DNA of 64,000 nt from Stenotrophobium rhamnosiphilum (GTDB lineage: Bacteria; Pseudomonadota; Gammaproteobacteria; Nevskiales; Nevskiaceae): NCBI RefSeq assembly GCF_003052265.1, contig NZ_QANS01000002.1, positions 558,001 to 622,000 on the forward strand. Direction: 5' to 3'. A model generated the notes under the pieces. It was given only the letters and a program-made list of their open reading frames with translations. It had not been told where the DNA came from and ran no database searches. The position numbers were made by a program, and so were the translations under genes. This document shows positions 53,292-61,684 of this stretch, one piece after another (position 1 is the stretch's first letter; every line of letters starts with the position of its first letter).

Positions 53292-53723
53292 TTAGCGAGT
53301 GCGCGGGCAAAGCTCGGTCACGCGGAAGAAGTACGAAATTTCGTTCTTCGCGTTTTCCAGGCTGTCGGAACCGTGCACAGCGTTCTCGTCAATGCTTTCA
53401 GCAAAATCAGCACGAATCGTGCCTGGAGCTGCCTGCTTAGGGTTGGTTGCACCCATGATGTCGCGGTGAACTGCAACTGCGTTCTCGCCTTCCAGCACGG
53501 AAACCATGACTGGACCACTGATCATGAAGCTGACCAGATCTTTGAAGAAAGGACGCTCGCTGTGCACAGCGTAGAAGCCTTCAGCTTCTTTCTGCGTCAG
53601 GTGCTTCATGCGGGCAGCGACGATGCGCAGGCCAACGCTTTCAAAGCGCGAATAGATACCACCGATTGCATTCTTACCAACTGCGTCGGGCTTGATGATT
53701 GACAGGGTGCGTTCGACAGCCAC
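53292..53723 (-). CDS. ndk: Nucleoside diphosphate kinase
   Basis: Ndk balances nucleoside triphosphate pools through a phosphohistidine. The 143-residue protein begins [14 protein letters not shown], and the active-site His117 lies in NAVHGSDS. It is the first gene of the long minus-strand run, with a 246-base hairpin-rich gap to iscA upstream. Confidence 0.97.
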   Translation of the reverse strand: MAVERTLSIIKPDAVGKNAIGGIYSRFESVGLRIVAARMKHLTQKEAEGFYAVHSERPFFKDLVSFMISGPVMVSVLEGENAVAVHRDIMGATNPKQAAPGTIRADFAESIDENAVHGSDSLENAKNEISYFFRVTELCPRTR

Positions 53724-53801
53724 AGCGGACTCCTAAAAAAACAAACGGACAAAGGTCCCAGAGGGACAAAGGAATAGAGAAAACAGGTAATTGTATTCGT
53801 T

Positions 53802-53820
53802 ATTGCCGCAGTGCGGCAAT
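53802..53820. repeat. Short hairpin in the ndk-iscA gap
   Basis: ATTGCCGC-AGT-GCGGCAAT is a perfect 8-bp stem. With the downstream GTGAAGC-ATT-GCTTCAC (53897-53913) and GGCCAT-GG-ATGGCC (53930-53943) hairpins it makes this gap rich in small palindromes. The decamer GGGACAAAGG also occurs twice in the gap, near 53763 and 53950. Confidence 0.6.
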
Positions 53821-53833
53821 TTTAGTGCTGTAA

Positions 53834-53881
53834 CTAAACTGTAAAGCTCTCGCCGCAGCCGCATTCGCCTTTTACATTTGG
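53834..53881 (-). pseudogene. Remnant 3' end of a second iscA-like gene
   Basis: Read on the minus strand, these 48 bases encode the last 15 residues of IscA (from Pro-Asn-Val-Lys-Gly-Glu to Ser-Phe-Thr-Val) and the same TAG stop. The peptide is identical to the intact IscA C-terminus, including the Cys-Gly-Cys ligands. At DNA level 11 of the 15 codons differ, all at third positions and all silent. Upstream of this point the similarity stops and a hairpin repeat begins, so there is no start codon. It looks like the tail of a paralogue that evolved under selection and was then truncated. Confidence 0.8.
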
Positions 53882-53885
53882 GTGA

Positions 53886-53966
53886 GCATCGCGTTTGTGA
53901 AGCATTGCTTCACGCGAATGCGAACGGGCGGCCATGGATGGCCGTACAGGGACAAAGGGCCATGGA
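53886..53966. repeat. Palindromic repeat between the iscA remnant and iscA
   Basis: About 80 bases consist of consecutive hairpins: GTGAAGC-ATT-GCTTCAC, then GGCCAT-GG-ATGGCC, then a second GGCCATGGA half. The CGGCCATGG-type units resemble dispersed REP-like elements. The block lies exactly between the truncated iscA tail and the intact gene. Confidence 0.6.
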
Positions 53967-53969
53967 CGG

Positions 53970-54293
53970 CTAAACAGTGAAACTTTCCCCACAACCGCAC
54001 TCACCTTTCACATTGGGGTTTAGAAACTTGAAAGATTCGTTCAAGCCCTGTTTTTGAAAATCCAAGGTCAAGCCTTCCAACATAGGCAAATGGTCTGACT
54101 TAATAATCAGTTTTGCGCCATAACTATCAAAGACTTGGTCATCAGCAGTGATTTCGTCGGCATAGTCCATGGTGTAGGCATAGCCTGAGCAACCGGACTT
54201 TTTAACGCCTACGCGCAGGCCAAGGCCCTTGCCGCGCTGTTGCAGCTGTTTGCCGATGCGGGTTGCCGCGCTTTCTGTAAGGCTGATGCTCAT
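53970..54293 (-). CDS. iscA: Iron-sulfur cluster assembly protein IscA
   Basis: IscA is an A-type carrier that delivers Fe-S clusters to apoproteins. The 107-residue length equals that of E. coli IscA. The cluster/iron cysteines are in VKKSGCSGYAY (Cys35) and ECGCGES (near residues 99 and 101). It follows the IscS-IscU fusion gene by 3 bases. The usual hscB, hscA and fdx genes are absent from this block. Confidence 0.95.
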   Translation of the reverse strand: MSISLTESAATRIGKQLQQRGKGLGLRVGVKKSGCSGYAYTMDYADEITADDQVFDSYGAKLIIKSDHLPMLEGLTLDFQKQGLNESFKFLNPNVKGECGCGESFTV

Positions 54294-54296
54294 GAT

Positions 54297-55862
54297 TCAA
54301 CTCGCTAAATCCGGTTTGCTAAACAGTGCCGCTAAGGCTTGGACAGCGTCCTCACCCATCAGTGCACAATGGGCCCGATCGTCTGGAATTTCAAGGGCCT
54401 GGCGGATTTTTGAGGCGGTTAGCTGGGCCCAATCGGCCGGCTTTTGACCTATCAGGCTGGCCGCCAGCCACTCGCCGACGGCAATCGCGGTTGGACAGCC
54501 ATAGGCCCTAAAAGCCACCTCGGCCACCGCGCCCTCCCCTAATTTGACCTGCAAACGCAGCAGCGATTTGGCCGCCGGGCTGCCCGCTTCTGCGGTTAGC
54601 ACGCCCTCACCGTTTAGCTCGCCAACATGGGTCGGTGCGCTAAAACGCTGCCAAATCGGCTCGGCGTAGCCGAAAGCATTGCCGCCGTTTCCGGCGATAG
54701 CGCTGCTCGCTGAATCTTTCGATTCTGGCGACAGCGAGCGCAACCAACTGACAGCTTCAATCACTCGAGCGGCCGCCAGCTCAATTTCTTGAGCGGTGGT
54801 GTTGCGGCCCAAAGAGAAGCGCAAAGATGATCCAGCTAATTCATCGTCGCGCCCCAAAGCACGTAAAACAAAAGACGGCTCGCGCGTCGCTGATGAACAG
54901 GCGGAACCACTGGAGACCGCCACATCACCCAACATCGCGCGCAGGCTTTCGCCTTCTGCGCCTTCGAAACTGACATTGAGAATATGCGGCGCACGCGACG
55001 CGTCTTCACCATTCAGATGAATGCGCGGCAACACTTGCAGGCGCTGCCAGAGATCATCACGCAGCGCAGTTAATCGCTGCGCGTCTTCAGTCATTGAGAG
55101 ACCAGCCAAACGAAACGCTTCGCCGATGCCTGCGATTTGGTGCGTCGGCAACGTGCCAGAACGCATGCCCTGCTCGTGTCCACCGCCGTGAATCTGTGGC
55201 GCGAGTCGCGCACGTGGGCGCTTGCGCACGAACAATGCGCCGACACCTTTGGGTCCATAGAGCTTGTGTGCGGACACTGACAGCAAATCAATTGGCGTTT
55301 GCGCCAGATTGATCGACAGCTTTCCGACTGCTTGCACAGCGTCTACATGAAACAGAATGCCGCGCTCGCGCAACTGCGGCGCCAGCGTTTCCACTTCGTT
55401 GATCGTGCCGATTTCGTTGTTGACCCACATCAACGACACCAACGCAGTGTCCGGCGTTAGCGCCTGCAACACTTGCTCGGCAGTGATGCGGCCACTCGCG
55501 TCTGGCTTGAGATAGGTGACTCGTGCGCCTTGCGTTTCCAGATGACGACAGGTGTCGAGCACGGCTTTGTGTTCGATGCGCGAAGTGACGATGTGCGCGT
55601 TGCGTGCGCCGCGAAATTCCAGTGCGCCTTTGATCGCAAGGTTGTTGGATTCTGTTGCGCCAGAGGTCCAAACGATTTCTTCTGGCGTCGCGCCAATCAG
55701 CGCTGCGATTTCTGCACGAGCTTTTTCAACCGCGGCGCGAGCGCGTAAACCGTGCGTGTGTTCGGATGCAGGATTGCCGTAGCCTTCTTGCAGCCAAGGC
55801 AGCATCGCTTGCAGCACTTCAGTTGCAAGTGGTGTTGTAGCCGCATGATCTAAATAAATCAT
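54297..55862 (-). CDS. Cysteine desulfurase fused to an IscU-like scaffold domain
   Basis: The 521-residue protein is an IscS (residues 1 to about 385) joined to an IscU-like domain (about 400-515). The IscS part has the PLP lysine in SAHKLYGPKG and the sulfur-relay Cys in VSSGSACSSATREPS. It resembles E. coli IscS up to the final SLGR segment, where the natural IscU-binding tail would begin. The IscU-like part keeps Cys456 (YGCPTAIA), His498 and Cys499 (AHCALMGEDA). In place of the first cluster motif, Gly-Ala-Pro-Ala-Cys-Gly-Asp, it has GSPAAKS (427-433), so both the Cys and the Asp are lost. It overlaps the preceding desulfurase gene by ATGA. Confidence 0.88.
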   Translation of the reverse strand: MIYLDHAATTPLATEVLQAMLPWLQEGYGNPASEHTHGLRARAAVEKARAEIAALIGATPEEIVWTSGATESNNLAIKGALEFRGARNAHIVTSRIEHKAVLDTCRHLETQGARVTYLKPDASGRITAEQVLQALTPDTALVSLMWVNNEIGTINEVETLAPQLRERGILFHVDAVQAVGKLSINLAQTPIDLLSVSAHKLYGPKGVGALFVRKRPRARLAPQIHGGGHEQGMRSGTLPTHQIAGIGEAFRLAGLSMTEDAQRLTALRDDLWQRLQVLPRIHLNGEDASRAPHILNVSFEGAEGESLRAMLGDVAVSSGSACSSATREPSFVLRALGRDDELAGSSLRFSLGRNTTAQEIELAAARVIEAVSWLRSLSPESKDSASSAIAGNGGNAFGYAEPIWQRFSAPTHVGELNGEGVLTAEAGSPAAKSLLRLQVKLGEGAVAEVAFRAYGCPTAIAVGEWLAASLIGQKPADWAQLTASKIRQALEIPDDRAHCALMGEDAVQALAALFSKPDLAS

Positions 55863-56983
55863 CGCGATTGCGCCACGGCTTTGAGTGCTGTTAAAAATTG
55901 CTCGACTTCGGCTTCCGTGTTGTCCTTGCCAAAGCTCACGCGGATCGCGCCCTTGGCAGTTTCATACGAGATGCCCATACCGAGAAGCACATGGCTCGGC
56001 TCGCCGTTTCCACTCGCACAGGCAGAGCCACTTGAGACCGCGATGCCTTTGCGATCGAGCTGCATCAGCAAGGCTTCGCCGTCGTAGCCATGCAGTGCAA
56101 ATTGCAGTGTGTTGGGTAGACGCAATGACGCTGCGCCAAAAATTTCGATGCCGGAAATTTCTCGCAGGCTGGACTCTAGTTTTTCGCGCAAAGCCAAGGT
56201 TTGTGCAGTACGCGCAGCAAGTTCTGCGCCTGCGAGTTCTGCAGCAACGCCGAAGCCAACAATCGCTGCGACGTTTTCGGTGCCCCCACGTAAGCCACGT
56301 TCTTGCGCGCCGCCGTGATGCAGTGGTGTGATTTCAACTTCGTTGCTAACGATCAACGCGCCGATGCCCTTGGGGCCGTAAATTTTATGACTGGAGAGGC
56401 TCATTAAATCGCAGCCCATCTCAGAAAAATCAACCGGAATTTTTCCTGCGGCCTGCACTGCATCCACGTGCAACCACGCGCCCGCGCCATGCACGAGCGT
56501 TTTTGCGTCCCCCAAATCTTGGATCACGCCGGTTTCATTATTGGCGCGCATCAGCGCGACCAACTTCACTGGCGCGCAGCGCAACTGCGCAGCGAAAGCG
56601 TCCCACAGAATCACGCCGTCATGATCAACCGCGATCGGCTCCACGCCCCAACCGCGAGACTTGAGTGACTCCGCCGTTTCCATCACCGCCGGATGCTCGG
56701 TGATGCCATAGAGAACGCGTGATGGCGTGGCGAGATCCGTCACACCTTTGAGTGCGAGGTTGTTAGCTTCGGTGCCACCAGAAGTCCAAATGACTTCACT
56801 CGGCTGTGCGCCAATGAATGCGGCAATCTGCGCACGCGCGGTCTCAACCACGTCGCGCGCAGCGCGGCCGTAGCGATGCAGGCTTGATGCGTTGCCATAA
56901 GGGCCGCTGAGATAAGGCAGCATCGCTTCAAGCACGCGCGGATCAAGGCGCGTGGTGGCGTTATTGTCGAAGTAGACCGGCAT
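55859..56983 (-). CDS. Cysteine desulfurase (NifS/IscS-like)
   Basis: This 374-residue PLP enzyme removes sulfur from cysteine for Fe-S cluster or thio-cofactor synthesis. It begins VYFDNNATTRLDP; the PLP lysine is in SLSSHKIYGPKG, and the active-site Cys is in VSSGSACASGNGEPS. The catalytic loop and shorter length are closer to NifS than to housekeeping IscS. It lies between cysE, which makes O-acetylserine for cysteine synthesis, and the IscS-IscU fusion, so the operon couples cysteine supply to sulfur transfer. No iscR is present. Confidence 0.9.
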   Translation of the reverse strand: MPVYFDNNATTRLDPRVLEAMLPYLSGPYGNASSLHRYGRAARDVVETARAQIAAFIGAQPSEVIWTSGGTEANNLALKGVTDLATPSRVLYGITEHPAVMETAESLKSRGWGVEPIAVDHDGVILWDAFAAQLRCAPVKLVALMRANNETGVIQDLGDAKTLVHGAGAWLHVDAVQAAGKIPVDFSEMGCDLMSLSSHKIYGPKGIGALIVSNEVEITPLHHGGAQERGLRGGTENVAAIVGFGVAAELAGAELAARTAQTLALREKLESSLREISGIEIFGAASLRLPNTLQFALHGYDGEALLMQLDRKGIAVSSGSACASGNGEPSHVLLGMGISYETAKGAIRVSFGKDNTEAEVEQFLTALKAVAQSR

Positions 56984-56999
56984 GGCGCGAAGCTAACTC

Positions 57000-57740
57000 T
57001 TAGCCAGACTTGCCGCCGAATTCCCCACAATCCTCGGGCAGTTCGATTTTTTTGGTGCTGCCCATGGGCTCGATGAAAGTATCGGGACCCGCCTTGAGCG
57101 CATGGACTTCCGCTTGAAGCGCCTGCACATGTCCCAGCAACGCACGGATCGCATTAGCTACCGGATCTGGCATGTCTTTGGTGATGCCGTAAGCATCGAA
57201 ACCATCGTGGTGAGCGGCGGCATCCGACTCGCTAATGATGCGCGCAGGAATGCCCACAGCCGTTGCACCTGGAGGCACAGCTTTGACCACGACGGCGTTG
57301 CTGCCGATACGTGCGCCCTCGCCGACGGTGAATCCGCCGAGCACTTTGGCACCGCCGCCAACAACGACGCCGTTGGCCAAGGTCGGATGACGTTTCACGC
57401 CTTTGGACAAGCTGGTACCACCCAAGGTCACGCCTTGGTAAATGGTGACGTCATCGCCGATTTCGGCCGTCTCACCAATCACCACACCCATACCGTGATC
57501 GATAAACAGGCGACGGCCAATCTGCGCGCCCGGATGGATTTCGATCCCTGTGAGCCCGCGCGCGATATGCGAGTTGAAGCGCGCCAGCCATTTGAGGCCG
57601 TGCGTCCAAAACCAATGGCTAACGCGATGGGCCGTGACCGCGTGTAGGCCCGGATAGCAGGTCAGCACTTCCCAGGTGGATCGCGCGGCGGGGTCGCGCT
57701 CCCTGATGGAGTGAATGTCTTCGCGGAGGCGGGAGAACAT
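57000..57740 (-). CDS. cysE: Serine O-acetyltransferase
   Basis: CysE makes O-acetylserine, the precursor of cysteine. The 246-residue protein has the N-terminal SATase domain ([30 protein letters not shown]) and a left-handed hexapeptide-repeat domain ([38 protein letters not shown]). The C-terminal tail is longer than in short CysE forms. It starts the cysE-desulfurase-IscSU-iscA run, 16 bases before the next gene. Confidence 0.96.
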   Translation of the reverse strand: MFSRLREDIHSIRERDPAARSTWEVLTCYPGLHAVTAHRVSHWFWTHGLKWLARFNSHIARGLTGIEIHPGAQIGRRLFIDHGMGVVIGETAEIGDDVTIYQGVTLGGTSLSKGVKRHPTLANGVVVGGGAKVLGGFTVGEGARIGSNAVVVKAVPPGATAVGIPARIISESDAAAHHDGFDAYGITKDMPDPVANAIRALLGHVQALQAEVHALKAGPDTFIEPMGSTKKIELPEDCGEFGGKSG

Positions 57741-57854
57741 GGCTGACTTAAATCCTGACGGTAAATAGAAATAACAGACGCAGATTTTAGACCTTATGCG
57801 TCTTTGATGGGCTTTAAATCTTCTGACGGAGCGCCTCTTGGGCGCACCCGCGGC

Positions 57855-58712
57855 TTACTCGTCCTTGTTTGGCGCAGCTTTGGGAACGCGCTTGGTGCGA
57901 ATTTTGGGCGACTCTACCGAGCTCAAGATGCCGCGCAGGATGCCCAACTCGTTCTTGTCCGGCTGCGCGCGGTTATAAAGCTGGCGCAGTCGGCGCATAA
58001 GGATGCGCGGATTCTCTGGCACTAAGAATCCGGTGGCGATCAGCACGCGTTCCATGTGCTGATAGAACATCTCCATATCCTCGTTACTCGGCAGCGAATA
58101 CCAAGGGTGCTCGTGCTTGGAGGAGACTTTGGGGCCTTCTTGCAGCACGGCTTTACGCACTTCATAAGACATGACCTGCACCGCCTGCGACAGATTCAGC
58201 GAGCTGTAGCCAGGGTTGGTTGGAATGCGCACGGTGGCGTTGCAGCGTTCGATCTCTTCATTGGTCAGGCCAGTGCGTTCACAGCCAAATACCAAGGCCA
58301 CGTTTTCACGCTGACCGAGTTCAGCAGCGCGCGCGGCGGCGTCCCAAGGCGTAAGTGGTTCGTCACCCAAATGACGTGGGCGCGCGGAGCTGCCGACGAT
58401 CCAAGCGCAATCGGCGACAGCTTCTTCCATGGTCTCGACCACACGCGCGCTTTCGAGAATCTCGACCGCTCCGGCCGCCATGGCCGTGGCTTGCGAGTGC
58501 GGGTAGCGATCTGGCCGCACCAACACCAACTCCCGCAATCCCATATTGAGCATGGCGCGGGCTACCGAGCCGATGTTGCCCGGATGCTGGGTGCCGATCA
58601 GAACGACGCGGATTCGGGTAAAGAATTCGGCCGCAGGGTCAGCCCCAGAACGCGGAACAGGAGCCAAAATCGGGGCCGCGTCAGGCGCGGAAGGGGGAAG
58701 AATGTCAGTCAT
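57855..58712 (-). CDS. trmJ: tRNA (cytidine/uridine-2'-O-) methyltransferase TrmJ
   Basis: TrmJ methylates the ribose of nucleotide 32 in several tRNAs. The 285-residue SPOUT protein has the trefoil-knot motifs VVLIGTQHPGNIGSVARAMLNMG, LVFGCERTGLTNEEI and IPTNPGYSSLNLSQAVQVM. There is a Pro/Ala-rich N-terminal extension and a charged C-terminal helical region. It is divergent from suhB, as in Pseudomonas-like genomes. Confidence 0.94.
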   Translation of the reverse strand: MTDILPPSAPDAAPILAPVPRSGADPAAEFFTRIRVVLIGTQHPGNIGSVARAMLNMGLRELVLVRPDRYPHSQATAMAAGAVEILESARVVETMEEAVADCAWIVGSSARPRHLGDEPLTPWDAAARAAELGQRENVALVFGCERTGLTNEEIERCNATVRIPTNPGYSSLNLSQAVQVMSYEVRKAVLQEGPKVSSKHEHPWYSLPSNEDMEMFYQHMERVLIATGFLVPENPRILMRRLRQLYNRAQPDKNELGILRGILSSVESPKIRTKRVPKAAPNKDE

Positions 58713-58877
58713 AGTGGTATTCTATGCGTTCGCTGTTCTCCGTTCTTTTCTAAAAGCTCATTCAAGCCGTCCATGGCACGAGTGCGCGGATCCCGAAAAC
58801 ACCCGCCCGACTTCGCTCGGCTGGGCAAACGGATACGCCCACGGTGCCGCTAAGGCATCGCAGGAATACCCTTACCC

Positions 58878-59654
58878 ATGCATCCGCTGGTCAATATTGC
58901 TATTTCTGCCGCGCGTTCCGCCGGCAACCTCATCATGCGCAGCCAAGAGCGCGTCGAGCAGCTCCAAGTGGAGCGCAAAACCCGTAATGACTTCGTGACC
59001 CAGATCGACCGCGCTGCCGAGCGCGAGATCATTGGGCAGATTCAAAAAGCCTACCCGCATCACGCAATTCTGGCCGAAGAAAGCGGCCAGCAAGGCGACG
59101 ACGAAGTCGTCTGGATCATTGATCCACTCGATGGCACCACCAACTTCCTACACCGATTCCCGCACTTTGCCGTATCAATCGGCATTCAAGTGCGTGGCCG
59201 TCTGGAACACGGCGTGATCTACGCGCCAAGCACACAAGACCTCTACTGCGCCTCGCGCGGTGCCGGCGCCACCCTCAACAATCGCAAGCTGCGCGTCAGT
59301 GCCTGCAAAGACATGGACGAAGCACTGATCGGCACCGGCGTGCCGCTCAATGCGGACAAGCTCGATACTTATTTGCCGATGATGCGCAATGTTGTTGCAC
59401 AGACTTCCGGCGTACGCCGCGCTGGCGCAGCTTCACTCGACCTCGCCTATGTTGCAGCCGGTCGCCTCGATGGCTTCTGGGAACTCGGTCTCAAGCCTTG
59501 GGACGTTGCCGCGGGCATCGTGCTGGTGCAGGAAGCCGGCGGCGTGGTTAGTGAGATTTATGGCGGTAGCGATGTGCTGCAAACTGGGCACATCATGGCG
59601 GCCAACGCAAAGCTGCATCCACTACTGAATAAGTGTATTCACGGCGGAGAGTGA
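58878..59654 (+). CDS. suhB: Inositol monophosphatase family protein SuhB
   Basis: SuhB is a magnesium-dependent inositol-1-phosphatase that also joins the NusA/ribosomal RNA antitermination complex. The 258-residue protein has the metal-binding motifs ILAEESG, WIIDPLDGTTNFLHRFPHF and ELGLKPWDVAAGIVLVQEAGG. It starts 165 bases from the divergent trmJ start. Confidence 0.94.
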   Translation: MHPLVNIAISAARSAGNLIMRSQERVEQLQVERKTRNDFVTQIDRAAEREIIGQIQKAYPHHAILAEESGQQGDDEVVWIIDPLDGTTNFLHRFPHFAVSIGIQVRGRLEHGVIYAPSTQDLYCASRGAGATLNNRKLRVSACKDMDEALIGTGVPLNADKLDTYLPMMRNVVAQTSGVRRAGAASLDLAYVAAGRLDGFWELGLKPWDVAAGIVLVQEAGGVVSEIYGGSDVLQTGHIMAANAKLHPLLNKCIHGGE

Positions 59655-59734
59655 GGCTTCACTCTTTCAGCTAGTTCCAGTTGTTAAGGCGCCACCACAT
59701 ATTGCTTGGCCGATATCCATAATCACGGACGTCT

Positions 59735-60604
59735 ATGACTAAAGGTCTGATTCTCGCTGGCGGTTCCGGTACTCGGCTTTATCCATTGACCCTGTCTGTC
59801 AGCAAGCAACTGATGCCGGTCTATGACAAGCCGATGATTTACTACCCGCTATCGGTACTGATGCTGGCCGGCATTCGGGACATTCTGCTAATCACCACCC
59901 CTCATGATCTCTCCAGCTTCCGTCATTTGTTGGGCGACGGTTCGCAATGGGGCTTGAACATCAGCTATGCCGAACAACCGAAACCTGACGGGCTGGCACA
60001 GGCTTTTATCATCGGCGAATCTTTCATCGGCAATGACTCTAGCTGTCTAGTACTGGGTGACAATATTTTTTATGGCCACGGACTCCGGCCGATCTTGCAG
60101 CAAGCAAGTAGCCGTAAATCTGGCGCCACAGTGTTTGGTTATTACGTCAGTGATCCGGGCCGTTATGGCGTAGTCAGCTTTGACCCTTCCGGCAAGGTGC
60201 TCGACATCGAAGAGAAACCACCCGTACCGCAATCTAACTACGCTGTCACTGGTTTATATTTTTACGATAAAGACGTCGTCTCTATCGCTAAATCCATCAA
60301 ACCTTCAGCACGCGGCGAGCTTGAAATCACCGACATCAACAAGGCCTATCTTGCGCGCGGTGATCTCCAAGTAGAGCTTCTAGGTCGTGGCCACGCTTGG
60401 TTAGACACCGGCACGCATGAATCCTTGCTTGCCGCTGCACACTACATTCAAGTCATCCAAGAACGCCAAGGTTTACAGATTGCATGCCCAGAAGAAATCG
60501 CATTTCTGATGGGATATATCGATGCGGTCCAACTCGAAAAACTCGCACAGCCTATGCTCAAGAGTCGCTACGGCCTTTATCTGCTAAATCTACTCAAGGC
60601 ATGA
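59735..60604 (+). CDS. rmlA: Glucose-1-phosphate thymidylyltransferase
   Basis: RmlA makes dTDP-glucose from glucose-1-phosphate and dTTP. The 289-residue protein has the nucleotide-binding start [38 protein letters not shown], the Asp in [12 protein letters not shown], and the sugar-binding [20 protein letters not shown]. The stop overlaps the rmlB start by ATGA. Genes rmlC and rmlD are not present downstream. Confidence 0.96.
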   Translation: MTKGLILAGGSGTRLYPLTLSVSKQLMPVYDKPMIYYPLSVLMLAGIRDILLITTPHDLSSFRHLLGDGSQWGLNISYAEQPKPDGLAQAFIIGESFIGNDSSCLVLGDNIFYGHGLRPILQQASSRKSGATVFGYYVSDPGRYGVVSFDPSGKVLDIEEKPPVPQSNYAVTGLYFYDKDVVSIAKSIKPSARGELEITDINKAYLARGDLQVELLGRGHAWLDTGTHESLLAAAHYIQVIQERQGLQIACPEEIAFLMGYIDAVQLEKLAQPMLKSRYGLYLLNLLKA

Positions 60605-61626
60605 CACATCAAGCGAAAAATATTCTGATCACTGGTGGAGCCGGCTTTATCGGCTGTAACTTTGTTCGGCATGTTTTACAGAATGACGCCAGCACCAAGA
60701 TCATTAATCTAGATGCGCTGACCTACGCGGGATCTTTAGACAATCTTAGTAACCTTCCTGATCCCTCGCGCCATTTTTTTGTGCGTGGAGATATTTGTGA
60801 TCGCAGACTGGTTGACCGCCTGCTCCGCGAACATCAGATTGATACCGTGGTGCACTTTGCTGCGGAGTCGCATGTTGATCGCTCAATCACCGGCCCAGGC
60901 GCTTTTGTACAAACCAATGTCGTCGGCACCTATACATTGCTGGAAGCTTGTCGCTTGTATTGGCAAGAAGAAATGAAATGGAACGCTGCTCAGTGCCGCT
61001 TCCATCATATTTCGACAGATGAGGTTTACGGCACATTAAGCGAAAGTGATCCAGCGTTTACTGAGAATGCTCCTTACGCACCTAACTCACCGTATTCGGC
61101 AAGCAAAGCAGCTTCAGATCATCTCGTTCGCGCCTATTTCCACACGTATCAATTGCCGGTTGTGACGACCAATTGCTCAAATAACTTTGGGCCACACCAA
61201 CACGAAGAAAAATTCATCCCAACCATCATCCGCGCCTGCAAAGATCAGACGCCGATTCCAGTTTATGGGGATGGTCGCAATATTCGCGATTGGCTCTATG
61301 TGGATGATCATTGCGCTGGAATTCTCGCGGTATTGCACGGCGGGAGACTTGGCGAAACCTATAACATCGGCGGCAACAACGAACAGCGCAACATCGATAT
61401 CGTAAAACTGATTTGTCGACTCATGGATCGGATCAAACCTGATGGCGCACCGCACGAGAAACTCATCAGCTTTGTCACAGATCGCCCCGGCCATGATTGG
61501 CGCTACGCCATCGACGCAAGCAAGCTGACCAAAGAACTAGGTTGGAACCGCGCAGAGCGATTCGAAGAAGAAATGCGCAGCACCATCAATTGGCTGCTTA
61601 CCGCAGCCGAGAACGCTGAACTCTAA
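60601..61626 (+). CDS. rmlB: dTDP-glucose 4,6-dehydratase
   Basis: RmlB converts dTDP-glucose to dTDP-4-keto-6-deoxyglucose, the branch point to rhamnose and other deoxysugars. The 341-residue SDR protein has the Rossmann motif [17 protein letters not shown], the active-site Tyr-x-x-x-Lys in [12 protein letters not shown], Asp-Glu in STDEVYGTL, and the C-terminal [14 protein letters not shown] motif. I chose ATG 60601 (MTHQAKN), overlapping rmlA; the longer frame lies inside rmlA. Confidence 0.96.
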   Translation: MTHQAKNILITGGAGFIGCNFVRHVLQNDASTKIINLDALTYAGSLDNLSNLPDPSRHFFVRGDICDRRLVDRLLREHQIDTVVHFAAESHVDRSITGPGAFVQTNVVGTYTLLEACRLYWQEEMKWNAAQCRFHHISTDEVYGTLSESDPAFTENAPYAPNSPYSASKAASDHLVRAYFHTYQLPVVTTNCSNNFGPHQHEEKFIPTIIRACKDQTPIPVYGDGRNIRDWLYVDDHCAGILAVLHGGRLGETYNIGGNNEQRNIDIVKLICRLMDRIKPDGAPHEKLISFVTDRPGHDWRYAIDASKLTKELGWNRAERFEEEMRSTINWLLTAAENAEL

Positions 61627-61628
61627 AA

Positions 61629-61662
61629 ACAAAAACGCCGGATTAAATCCGGCGTTTTTGTT
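61629..61662. terminator. Bidirectional intrinsic terminator
   Basis: AAAAACGCCGGAT-TAA-ATCCGGCGTTTTT, symmetrical, between rmlB and the convergent tyrosine-kinase gene. Confidence 0.95.
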
Positions 61663-61684
61663 TGCGCACAGAAATCCCTGAACT

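Noticed and set aside
52736..53440. 234-residue plus-strand frame across rlmN and ndk
   Set aside because: It crosses two conserved genes in antisense and has no start context or known domain.
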